DNA of 64,000 nt, from contig BDSL01000199.1 of NCBI GenBank assembly GCA_003116995.1, positions 1-64,000 on the forward strand, written 5' to 3'. Source of the stretch: Yamagishiella unicocca (Eukaryota; Chlorophyta; Chlorophyceae; Chlamydomonadales; Volvocaceae). The notes beneath the pieces were generated by a model that did not search any database, was not told the origin of the DNA, and saw only the letters and a list, made by a program, of their open reading frames with translations. The number at the start of each line of letters is the position of its first letter. The first letter of the stretch is position 1. Positions 10,101 to 19,941 of this stretch are shown here, piece after piece. The position numbers were made by a program, and so were the translations under genes.

Positions 10101-13100
10101 GGGAGCTGGGGAGCAGACGGGAGGGGGTGAGGCCCGAAAGTCATGTGGCGCCAATGCGGAATCTAGAGATCGACACGGAGCCGTGAGACCTGCACCGGCA
10201 CCCTACCGACCTACCGCCCAGCCGGTCATGCCGTTATCGCCCCGCGCCGGCAGCAGGCTTACTATGTCACTGATCCATTTCCCCCCTCCGCGTCCCCCTG
10301 TCCGCCTCGCCTCTCTCCGCCCTACCCCCGCCCCCTCTTTCCTAACGTTTTTCTCGCGGACACGGGTCGTCCTTGCAATCCCCCCGGCCCCCCGGCCCCC
10401 ACCAGGAGGACGCCCACGAGCTGCTCATGAAGCTCCTGGAGGCGCTGGCTGAGGTGCAGGTGGCGGAGGCGGGGGGGAGGGGGCTGCTGAGGGGCAGGGC
10501 GGCCGAGGAAGCAAAGAAGGCGGCGGCTGCAGCAGCGGCCGGGGAGGCAGCCGGCCCCGCCGCTCCTGGGCCCTGGCGCGGCGACGAGACCAGCCTGATC
10601 CACCACTGCCTGGGGGGCTACCTGCGGAGGGCGACTCTGTGCAACTGTTGCGGACACGTCAGCCAGGTGGAGTTGGGGGGAGGCGCTGAGGTGGGGGTGC
10701 AGCTGGCAATATCGAGGTGGGGGTCAAGGGTGCGGGACCCAGGCCTCCGAGGGCGGGGGACAGCGAGGACAACCGCAGACGACTGTGCAGAAGAGAGGCA
10801 TGTGCTTGCGGGAGGTTCTGATTACATGTGATGATATCCGGTACGTTTACTGTGTGTGGTATTTCGCGGCTTAGCGGGAAATGAACACACCATGAACGTA
10901 GTATTGAGGGGAATGCCGAACTTGAGCACACAGTGTATTGTATTTGCATGATGCACTCCCCTCCTTCGCCAGCCAGCAGCAACCGCCCCACCCACCCACC
11001 CACCCTCCCCTCCCAGTCCCACGAGTCCCTCCTGGGCCTGGAGGTGCACTTGGGTCCCCGGGTACAGAGTGTGGAGGGCGGCCTGCAAGGATACTTCGAG
11101 GACGAGGTGCTGGACGAGGGAAACCAGTACAGGTACGAGAGGGGAGGGCCATCAGCACATACGCATGGTGCAAAATGGCACACATGGGGTCGGACCTACC
11201 CTTCTGCTCGTGCTGTTTCGGGCACTCACATGGGGTAGGCGGCAAGCGCGAGGCGAACTGGCGGCCCGGCGCCAGTTCGCACCCGGGGACCAACGGGGTG
11301 ACGAGTGGTCTGGGAGGATGGCAGGATCGGGAGGAAATGCGTATATACCTGACATAGGAGAAGAAGTCAACTAGGTAACGGTAGGTAACGGTTTTGAACC
11401 GGCTGGCGAACCTCGTCCGAACCCTGCTCCGCACAAGCTCGCAAACTGACCTCTATCGTGGTGGCATGTCACACTCTGCGACTGCGTCACGAAGGTGGGC
11501 TAGCGCCGCACCGCCTGGGAGGGAGGGAACGCAGCTCAAGAGGTGTACCCGCAAGCGCTGACGAGACTGCGGCTACTACAGTGGGTGGAGGGCCGCCGAG
11601 GGCCTCCACGAGCTCCGACTGCTCAGGCCCCAGCCCCTTTGGCTAGCAGCTGCCTGTCCGTCCCAAGGGCGGCGTCCTTCCTGGCCCCTGCCTCCCTTCC
11701 TACGGGTCCCCCCCTCAGGTGCGATCGCTGCCGCCAGCTGGTGTGCGCCACTCGGCAGGTGCGGCTGGAGGTGGCGCCCAACGCGCTGGCCCTCACCCTG
11801 AAGCGCTTCACCACCAGCGGGGCCAGGGCGGCGAAGAACACGCGGGAGGTGCGGTGGAAGGGGGAGAGGAGGGAGTGCGGGAACGGGAAGGGAGGAGGGC
11901 GGCGGCGAAAGGAGGGGAGGCTAGCGGCATCAGCAGGTGGGGCTGCACCCTGGCGAGGACTTCCCCCCCCTCTGCGCTACCAAGGGCGCCGGACCTCCCC
12001 TGGCCGCCTCGCCTTCGCCTCCCTCCCCCAGATCAAGCTGCGACTGAGTCTGGACCTCACTCCGCACATGGCCGCCGGAGCCCTGGACCCCTGCCCGGCC
12101 AGCTACCGGCTGTACGCGGTGGTGCAGCACCTCGGGATCATGCCGCCAGGTGGGGCCGTGAAGCACTGACCGTTGAGGGACAGGAGCGCGATCTTGCTAG
12201 GGAGGGGTTGCGGCAGCTGCAGCTGGTCACCTCGCACCAGCTGGGTTGCGGCCACCTCGCGGTGGACGGCGTGGTGATGCGGTGAGACGCGGGGAGGCCA
12301 CACACCAACCCCTCCACACCGAATCCTTCGTTACCCCCACCCCCCCACCCGCCCCCTCCTATGTGGGGTAACCGCCTTCTCGCCACCCCCAACCCCACTC
12401 CATTCCAACCCCGCCAGCACGCCCCCTGCCCCCGCCAGCGCGTCATCGGCCCTGCCCCCGCCTCCATCGCCCCACCTGCCCTCCTATGCCGGCCTCCTGT
12501 ACAGGTGTCTTCGGCGCCCCTCCGGGTCTGTCCGGCAGCGGGGGTGGCGGCAGCCTGCACATGGGTCACTACGTGGCGGTGGTGCGGGGGGGGGACGGGG
12601 CCTGGTACCGCTGCGACGACGACGAGGTGCTCAAGGTGCGGAGGGGACAGGGGAGGTTTTGTGGAAGACCCGTGGATGCGAGAAAAACCGTGTAGAAAAG
12701 ACGTTTCCAGATGCACGCTGGAGAACTGGGGTGAGGAGACGAAAGACGAAGGTCGTATGTCCACCTTCGGCGGCTCAGCTAAATTGGCGGCGGCGTCTAG
12801 ACTAACGGAAGCGAGGACCCCACGGGACGCAAGGAAACGTTTCGCGGAACCGGTTGGTTCTGGGCGCTAGCTGGAGAACTGGGGGAGGCGGCGAGCGATG
12901 GGGTCAGATGGGGTCAGATGGGGTCCGTGGCAGGAGGCCGGCGCCGCGCCGCGCAGCCATTGGGGACCGGAGGCCGCGAGAGCCTAGAAGCAGGTCCCGT
13001 TGGCCGCAGACAAGAACGCAACGACTAGCAAAAAGCGAACAAAACATGTGCCCGACCCGGCGGCGGAACTCACCTGGCCAGGGCCCAGAGCGGGTGGTGA

Positions 13101-14436
13101 TGGCGGTCGACGCGAAGCATGCGGGCAGGGGGCACCGGCGGGCGTCAGGAACAACACCCATTGGCGGAGCGGGCGGACTGGGGTCAAAGGAACGAAGAAG
13201 CCCCAGCGGCGCGGCGAAAGAGACAGAGGCAGTGAGGGGGAGGCCGGATATGCGGGGAGACGGGTACGACGCGGTCCTGTACGGCGGAGTACGGCGGTTA
13301 GGAAAGATGGGGCGTGAAGATGGACAGGGGAGGGAGGTCGCTAAAGTAACGAACGGGGCTGGACTGGTCTGGTCTGCTGAGTCGATGGGCTTCTGGACTG
13401 CTGGTCGCATCCCATCACCCCCCGATGCCTCGCACTGGTGGGCCCCCCACCCCTCTCCTCGCGACCCACCTCCTCATCCCCCAAACCCACGCCCCCCTCC
13501 CTGCCCCTCCAGGTGAGCGAGTCGGAGGTGGAGGCCATCACGGACGCATACCTGCTCTTCTACGAACGCAGCGAGCCGCACATTCCAGTCCGCCCGCCGC
13601 AGCAGCAGCAGCAGCAGCAGCTGTCAGAAAACGAGGCGGGGGCGGCCGCGCGGGTCGAGGGGGCGGCCGGCGTGGACGCGGCGGATGCTCCTGATGTGGC
13701 TGGCGGTGAGGGAGCGGCGAGGGGTCTGCAGGCAGCGGGCGAGGAGGCCGCAGCCCCGCCCGCTGCCAGCTCACAGCCCGCAGAGCAGACCTGCCGCCGC
13801 ACCACCGCGTGGGGGGCGGCGGGGGCTGAAAAGCAGCCTCTGCAGCAGCCTTACGGGGGGGCAGAAGCTGAGGCGGCGGTGCTTCCCCCCGCCCCCGAGC
13901 AGCAAGCCCCCGAGTGGGCGTGTTGGCTGGCGGCGGACACCGCACCGCCACCGCGGCCGACAGCCGGACGTCTGGTGGTGCGGCCGCATTACCGCCTGCT
14001 GCCGCCGCGACCTGCAGGTGGGGCCGCCGCGTCCGCTTCCGACGGCAGCGGCGGCGGTGGCGGGTTGGCGGTGCAGTGGGTGCTGCGGGTGCAGCTGCCC
14101 GGGGTCAGGTCGGTGCGGGAGGTCAGGCTGGCGGCCACCAGACCCCCACCGCGGGGGGGGGGGCGCGGGCGGCTGCAGCGGGAAGTTGGTAGGCTGCGGG
14201 TGTGGGTGGGGGGATGCTACAGCCTGGACCTGCGCCTGGCGCTGCGGGGGCGGCAGGGTGCCCCGGGAGGGCTAGAGCTGGTGTGCGAGGGGGAAGGCCA
14301 GGACGAGGACGAGGAGAACGTGGGCGGCGGAGGCAGCGCCGGAGCTGCGGCTGCAGCTGTGGAGGTGTTGGTGCTGCAGCCCTGGTGGCGGCCTGTTTCC
14401 TGCACACTGAGGGTGCCGCTGCAGCTGCGATGCTAG
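7116..14436 (+). CDS. MYND zinc-finger ubiquitin-specific protease (USP/UBP family)
   Basis: Ten exons in phase: 7116-7441, 7795-7942, 8245-8831, 9038-9284, 10406-10666, 11017-11132, 11719-11848, 12032-12149, 12505-12635, 13513-14436, giving about 995 aa. Exons 1-2 form a MYND finger (CLQCGDLIPSPKTCGSCKLA then CSRECQQRHWPRHKPMC). Exon 3 carries the Cys box GILNTGNSCYAASAVQALL, with the nucleophile at about residue 312. The QEDAHELL motif spans exons 4-5. Two CxxC pairs (CNCC in exon 5, CDRC in exon 7) make the usual USP finger. The His box HMGHYVAVV and the WYRCDDDEV strand lie in exon 9. These features define a peptidase C19 deubiquitinase; plant UBP15-19 also have a MYND finger. The usual Asn-Ser after the Cys box is replaced by Ala-Ser. 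Long Ala/Gln/Glu-rich inserts and a degenerate C-terminal region of about 300 aa are algal additions. Confidence 0.9.
7973..8022. repeat. 25-bp tandem duplication in USP intron 2
   Basis: The unit ACGTGTGTGGTCGCCCAGCC plus AGCTA occurs twice head to tail, with no visible effect on the flanking exons. Confidence 0.7.
9371..10085 (+). mobile_element. Dispersed repeat, copy A, in USP intron 4
   Basis: About 715 bp beginning GGAAGACCCGTGGATGCGAG and ending near GGAGTACGGCGGTTGGGAAA. It aligns along its length with copy B in intron 9 of the same gene, including TTTCGCGGAACCGGTTGGTT and GTCAAAACAACGAAGAAGCC. Copy A holds extra blocks, for example GCGGACAGCGCGGCCAGGCC, that are missing in B. No terminal inverted repeat, long ORF or poly(A) tail was seen, so the class is unknown. 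Confidence 0.7.
12663..13322 (+). mobile_element. Dispersed repeat, copy B, in USP intron 9
   Basis: About 660 bp, same orientation and same ends as copy A. It differs by substitutions and small indels, which suggests older divergence rather than recent duplication. It carries a triple GGGGTCAGAT repeat at 12900-12922. Confidence 0.7.
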
Positions 14437-14928
14437 GCAAGGCTGGGCTGTGGCGGGAAGGGGGGTAGTGGCGGATGGGTGAGGGGGTGGTGCAAACGGT
14501 GCGTTTGCTGCCATCAGGCGGCGTGTTGAGAACGGAATGAGAGGAGGGAGGACGGGAGGGGCGGGGGTAGCGCAAGCGAGCGAGTGATGTGGTCAGCAGC
14601 GGGGCGGATACGCACGCGGGGTGCGGGAAACTGCGTTGTCGCTGGCATCACGTCATTTTATGCGAGTGTCCAGTGCCTGTCCCTCATATGAGGTTGCCGG
14701 GTTTGCGGTGTTGTGTTGTCTGAAAGGAGGTTCATGTAGACGCAAGCATCGATGGACGAGAGGTGAGTGCATCGGATTACACAGGCGGCCGAGGTGGGGC
14801 GGGAGCATAATGCAGTTCCGCCCAGGTCGCGGAGGGACCCCCAGCCCTCGCCGCATCCTCGAGCAAAGGCAGAAGGAGCGCGACGTAGACAGTCCACCCG
14901 CGGGTCTTTGGGTTTGTGTGCTTTGGTT

Positions 14929-14933
14929 TGTAA
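14929..14933 (+). terminator. TGTAA polyadenylation signal of the USP gene
   Basis: TGTAA about 490 bp after the USP stop codon, in the context GGTTTGTAAGACC. Confidence 0.5.
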
Positions 14934-17389
14934 GACCACTGCACCGTTTGTTTGCGGGGCGTCGCGGGTCCTGGCAGGAACGGCAGCAGAATACAAACAG
15001 CCAATAATATGACTTAGGCATGCACTCCTTTGCCACTAAGCCGCGAAACTTCACAAGCAGATTTAGCAACCGGACGGCGGTGTGCTGCATTGAGTCGTTG
15101 TGTAGCCCTTGCAGCATATGAATGAAACCCAGCTACAATGCGTGTGTTAAGTTACCAATTTACAAGTTCCGCACGAGTGCGGAGGCATCCGTTAAAGCCG
15201 GGGGGGCCCACGGACAGTGAACAATTTTCTTAGATACATACGGTGGCGGGCGGGTGCATCTTCGTCGCCCCGTGACCGTTTGAGCGCGAGGCGCTTTATC
15301 GCCACGTGCCTAGTATCCCAACGCTGAGAGAAAGGTGGCCACAGCCAGAGGAGTCGCTTCACCCATAATGGCCCGCATGGCGCGCCCCTGGAATCCGGTA
15401 GCGTCCTCAAAACTCCACCCGCAAGCTCCCATAGGCAGGGCACTCTTGGAAACGTGCCTTCCTTCGTCAATCGCGCTGCACCCGCACAACCGGCAGATAC
15501 GCTTAGCGCGCTCTCGCCCGTTAGGCCGGTTGGTGTCTCAAGTACCAGTAGGCCCAATCAAAACCGCATCAGCACCTGATGCAGGCCCCGGGGCAGGACA
15601 GCTTGGGTATGCGGGATCCACCCAAGTCAGTTGCTAATTATGGGGGGGCCTTCGCATCCAGTACAGGTAGCGACAGGCCTTAATACTGGTAGAGCCGGCT
15701 GGGTAGGCTCGTGGGACACCTTTTGGTCTAGAACCCACTGTAGCCGTTACAACAACCGAAATACGTGTTACGACCCACAAGGATCCACCCACCGAGCGTC
15801 GATCCGTGCAGTAACTTCCAGAAGATAGCAGTAACTTTTAATGAAAGAGGTGCAGGAAGAAGGACGAACTGGCCGACCTAGATATGGCAAACCACAAAAA
15901 ACCCGACCAAGGGCCCAGAGGACAAGCAGTGGCACCAACCGCCTTGGGGGGAGTAGCCTAAATGGCCCCCCAGAAGATGCTACCGATCAGTAACTTCAGG
16001 GTAGCCTAGTGAGCGACTAGGTCGTCGCCTTGCAGCCCCTCAGGCGGCGTCGCGCCCGAAACATGCAGACACTTAAGGACCTTGCCTGCCCAGTAATCTG
16101 TACGACCCTCGACAGCCAATCCTAGGTCCGCAACGAAAGCCCGGTAGCACACAGTGCCCGGGCTTTTAACAATCAATAACCATGGTTAACAGTTCAACAA
16201 TTATCCCGGAACCTCAGTGCCAGGTTAGTCCAATGGAGCTGGGGCGGCCTTTGTGACAGCTCGCGGTACATGCACAGTATGGAAGGGTTCCGCGCCCCAA
16301 CCACTGACCACATGTAAGAACGTTGCTCCTGAACCATAGGTTAGCAAAGCACGCTGAAACTGGGTAGTTATACCGCCGTACAGCCAGAGTCTCTCCGCTC
16401 TGATTGGCCATGCATGCAATTAATGTCGGCTTCCTCTTGCATTTCTGCCAAGGTGGTTTCTATCCTTGCAAGCATGGCAAAACAGCCCTGTTGTTGTCAC
16501 ACACGCGGCTAAGCAACCGGCCCGCAGTGATCACTCGTGCTCTACACAAGCAACCGGCCCGTACGGATGCAGGAGGGGCTGGAAGGCACGGGAAGACAGT
16601 CCCGTCGGTCACATGAGGAGGCCGGGCGTGTTAAGCAGTGCACCATGTGCGTATGCCGGCATGACCGCCTCGGTGACAGCAGGCAAGTCGTAAGTGCAGT
16701 GTAGCCATGCTGAAGTTCGCGGTGAAAGCATGTGGCCTAAACTGTACCAGCCAATATCAGCCAATACGCGCTTAGGCCATGTCATGTCTTCGGCCGGTAC
16801 CAGCCAGTCCCACAAGTCGGGCTGGTCATAATCGTGAAGTTGCCTGTTTCGCCGCCTAGATGTTTCACGGCGCCAATGGTCTTGCACGTGTTCGTATGCA
16901 TATCCCCTGACACCTTTCGTGTGCCACGGTGGGTGAGGCAGTGAGCCCTCGCAGAGGATAAGCACAGCCCATATTGAATTACGTCTGTTGTTCAGAGAGG
17001 GGAAAATGTATTCGGCATTCGGAATGGGGTAACACATCCGCGTAGTTCCTGCGGCCCCGCTCTCTGTGGTGGGTCCGCGCGCGCTTTTTGCCGTTCATGT
17101 CCACTTTTGTTCACGCCGGTCAATCTTCATTGTGCAGACGCGACCTGGCTTCGCCGACTTACGCGCTCCCCGGTTAGCACGGCGGGCGCCCCTTGTGCTT
17201 CACCGCCGACGGCGGGTTTTACGAGCTTGGTTTGGTAAAGGCCGCTTTGTGCTTGTGGGCAACGACAGGTGGGCACCTGACGGAAGAAATCGCCAACTAG
17301 TTTTCTGCCCCGTGTAGCTGCTACAAGACAGAGGGTGGGCATGAGGCACTAATCCACTTATCCGGCGGTCACAGCGGATAAGTCATTTT
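14934..17389. other. Gene-poor region with lower GC
   Basis: Nothing with recognisable domains. At 15719-15745 lies TTTTGGTCTAGAACCCACTGTA, nearly repeated at 19086-19107. A minus-strand ORF at 17037-16609 is listed separately. The composition and the neighbouring satellite and recombinase relic suggest decayed mobile DNA. Confidence 0.5.
16609..17037 (-). CDS. Hypothetical ORF, 142 aa
   Basis: An uninterrupted minus-strand ORF starting MCYPIPNAEYIFPSLNNRRN, with balanced composition (many Trp, Tyr, Asp and His, e.g. DYDQPDLWDWLVPAEDMTW) unlike the Arg/Pro/Ala-rich shadows of this genome. No domain recognised. It may be a fragment of a mobile-element protein, given the adjacent satellite and recombinase relic. 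Confidence 0.3.
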   Translation of the reverse strand: MCYPIPNAEYIFPSLNNRRNSIWAVLILCEGSLPHPPWHTKGVRGYAYEHVQDHWRRETSRRRNRQLHDYDQPDLWDWLVPAEDMTWPKRVLADIGWYSLGHMLSPRTSAWLHCTYDLPAVTEAVMPAYAHGALLNTPGLLM

Positions 17390-18083
17390 CTAATCCAAGG
17401 GCGGTTTTTAATACGCAGGGCAGCGATCTTAATAAGCCGGGGCCGCCGTTCCAATACTCAGGTCAGCAATCCCAATACGCCGGGGCCGCCGTTCCAATAC
17501 TCAGGTCAGCTATCCCAATACGCCGGGGCCGCCGTTCCAATACTCAGGGCTGCAATCCCAATACACCGGGGCCGCCGTTCCAAAACTCAGGGCAGCAATC
17601 CCAATACGCCGGGGCCGCCGTTCCAATACTCAGGGCAGCAATCCCAATACACCGGGGCCGCCGTTCCAATACTCAGGTCAGCAATCCCAATACGCCGGGG
17701 CCGCCGTTCCAATACTCAGGGCTGCAATCCCAATACACCGGGGCCGCCGTTCCAAAACTCAGGGCAGCAATCCCAATACACCGGGGCCGCCGTTCCAAAA
17801 CTCAGGGCAGCAATCCCAATACGCCGGGGCCGCCGTTCCAATACTCAGGGCAGCAATCCCAATACACCGGGGCCGCCGTTCCAATACTCAGGGCAGCAAT
17901 CCCAATACACCGGGGCCGCCGTTCCAAAACTCAGGGCAGCAATCCCAATACACCGGGGCCGCCGTTCCAAAACTCAGGTTGCTAATCCAAGTACGCCGGG
18001 GCGCGGTTTCCAATACGCAGCTTGCTAATCCAAGTACGCCGGGGCGCGGTTTCCAATACGCAGCTTGCTAATCCTAATACGCC
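17390..18083. repeat. 43-bp satellite array, about 16 units
   Basis: The 43-bp unit contains CAATCCCAATACACCGGGGC followed by CGCCGTTCCAATACTCAGGG; the core CCGGGGCCGCCGTT recurs every 43 bp from about 17438 to 17954. Units alternate between GGTCAGC/GGGCAGC, ACGCC/ACACC and AATACT/AAAACT, so several higher-order subtypes exist. Three degenerate edge units close the array at 17995-18083 (CTTGCTAATCCAAGTACGCC, GGGGCGCGGTTTCC). Confidence 0.9.
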
Positions 18084-18116
18084 ACCGTGACCAACGCCTA
18101 AACTAATCCAGGGGGG

Positions 18117-18661
18117 ATGCCCACCCTCTGTACAAGACCTGCTGGCAGCGGGCCAATACAAACGGTCACCGTGCACAGTTACCCTGGATGCACAGGAGGA
18201 AGACGCCGAAGACGTCGGCCCCCCCTGCGCGCGGTCAACCAACGAAAACAATGCCTAGCGCAAGTGGCAGTACCACTGCCCGGCACCATCAGCGCCCTGC
18301 CGTACAGGACATTCAGGCGACAGCTGAAGTCCCTACGCAGGGCGGCGGAGTCAGGACACACCTCTGCCCGCACGACCTCCGCCACGGAGGCGCAATGACC
18401 CTGATGCAGAACGGCGCGGACCGCGCCGAGGTACAGAAGCTGGGGCGGTGGAAGAGCCAAGCCGTGTTCGAGTTCGCGTACGTCCGAGAAGACGGCGCCA
18501 ACAGGCGAGCAGTTACCACGCGCCTCCGCCCCCAGGGTCGGCCAACTAACAACCCAACCCAACCGGCCCGATATAACAGCACCTACGAGAGCCACAGATG
18601 TATGCTTCCAAGAACCGGATTTGTAGCCGAAATGTTACAACCGGCCATTGGTGCAATTTAA
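18117..18661 (+). pseudogene. Tyrosine recombinase C-terminal fragment, frameshifted
   Basis: One frame encodes PHDLRHGGAMTLMQNGADRA, then VQKLGRWKSQAVFEFAYVRE. This has the HxxRH box, the GRW segment in place of the second His/Trp, and a tyrosine in AYVRE as likely nucleophile, the pattern of phage-integrase-type recombinases carried by DIRS-like and Crypton elements (Kangaroo in Volvox is a relative by knowledge). The preceding segment (LPYRTFRRQLKSLRRAAESG) is in another frame, so a frameshift near 18345-18365 breaks the gene. No N-terminal core-binding domain is visible. It lies just after the 43-bp satellite. Confidence 0.6.
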
Positions 18662-18837
18662 AGAACCCTTACTATTATGTGATTGCCATGTTTTGCCGAG
18701 ATGCCGAGAGCATCGAATCGGCAGGCCACGAGGCCACCGTTACAGCGAGGGCAGCAGAGTAGAGGGGCTGGGCGGCAGAGACAGAGGGGCTGCTGTTGTA
18801 ACGGTTAGAGGGGCTGTGTTGGGGGGCCAGACGGGGG

Positions 18838-18905
18838 ACATATCGAGGATAAACGGTAAGTCGGCCTCGGTGACGATACCGACTTAGCGTTTATTCTCGA
18901 TATGT
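18838..18905. repeat. Near-perfect inverted repeat (27-bp arms, 14-nt loop)
   Basis: The left arm ACATATCGAGGATAAACGG plus TAAGTCGG (18838-18864) and the right arm at 18879-18905 pair with only two mismatches around the loop CCTCGGTGACGATA. It lies about 180 bp after the recombinase fragment. It may be the end of a small palindromic element or an RNA hairpin. Confidence 0.8.
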
Positions 18906-19941
18906 AAGTACAGAGGGCAAGAAGCGTAGGCTTCTCAGCATGAGAAGGCTGGTTCTTGGACGATAGCACGTCATGTCGTACCTCTTGGAGAGCTCTAGCC
19001 GTTCATGTTTCAACCCAACAACTAGTTGGGTTTCTGTCCCTTTTGTCTCCTTCAGTGTCAGACAATGTGCTCGATGGTTCTGCCTTTTGGTCTGGAACCC
19101 ATTGTAACTTGTACTATTACTACAATCAGATGGAGTGCAAGGGCCGACGGGGTTTCTTGTTCCAGTCTCTATTTCTGCCATCCGCAAAAATCGCTTCTAG
19201 CTATTAACTCACAGCGATGCGCCTGGATCTTTGTCAGCCCCCAAAAATCCATTTCGAGGAACCCTCCTTATAGTTGCATAAACAATATCCGCTGAATGGG
19301 AAATATCCTGTTTTTAACCCCCATGCCTGCGAACCCATCTGCACGGTGTTGGTTGCCTGGAAATTTAGCAAAATGCTCAGTCCTCAATCGCGCGCGCTGT
19401 CACGACAAAACGAGTGATCGACACAGCGTGTGCGAACACCGGAACCCGCTCAGCAGTAACGGCATCGACTCCGGAAATGGCAGTACGACAGGGTCAACAT
19501 GTACGGCGTCACCTGGGCCGACTACAGCAACTGGCGCAGCTGAGCTACAGCCGGGTAAGTAAATTCCCACAATTTTGAGTATGCCTTATCAGCGCTAGTG
19601 GCCAAACATGTCGCAACGGAACCGGCATCTGGTGTGCACGTTACGTCCTGTGTCGTCAAAGCGCACGTTGCGCGACCTGACCCAGCTGCGATCACCCGTG
19701 ACATGCCTCCTCTCATACAAGTACGCACCACCACCACCACCTGCTACACGGCGGACACTATAGAAGTAATGGAACACCGACACTGCGAAAACCATATCGG
19801 GTCACCTTGTCAGGGGGGACCTAGCAAGGCCCGGTCGTGGGGTGGCGGTTCTGCTCGTGATACTAAGGAAGCGCGTCACACGGCAGGGGGCCTTACTCGT
19901 CGCCGCCTCCCCGAGTACCCTTGGGCCCCATGTACACGGCG
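18906..19941. other. Intergenic, no gene recognised
   Basis: No supported coding sequence. It contains the second copy of the motif TTTTGGTCTGGAACCCATTGTA (19086-19107) also seen at 15719, and a CAC microsatellite near 19727-19741. Confidence 0.5.

Noticed and set aside
17390..18083. Array resembling a CRISPR (regular 43-bp spacing)
   Set aside because: The whole 43 bp is repeated with no unique spacers, and the DNA is eukaryotic nuclear; it is a satellite.
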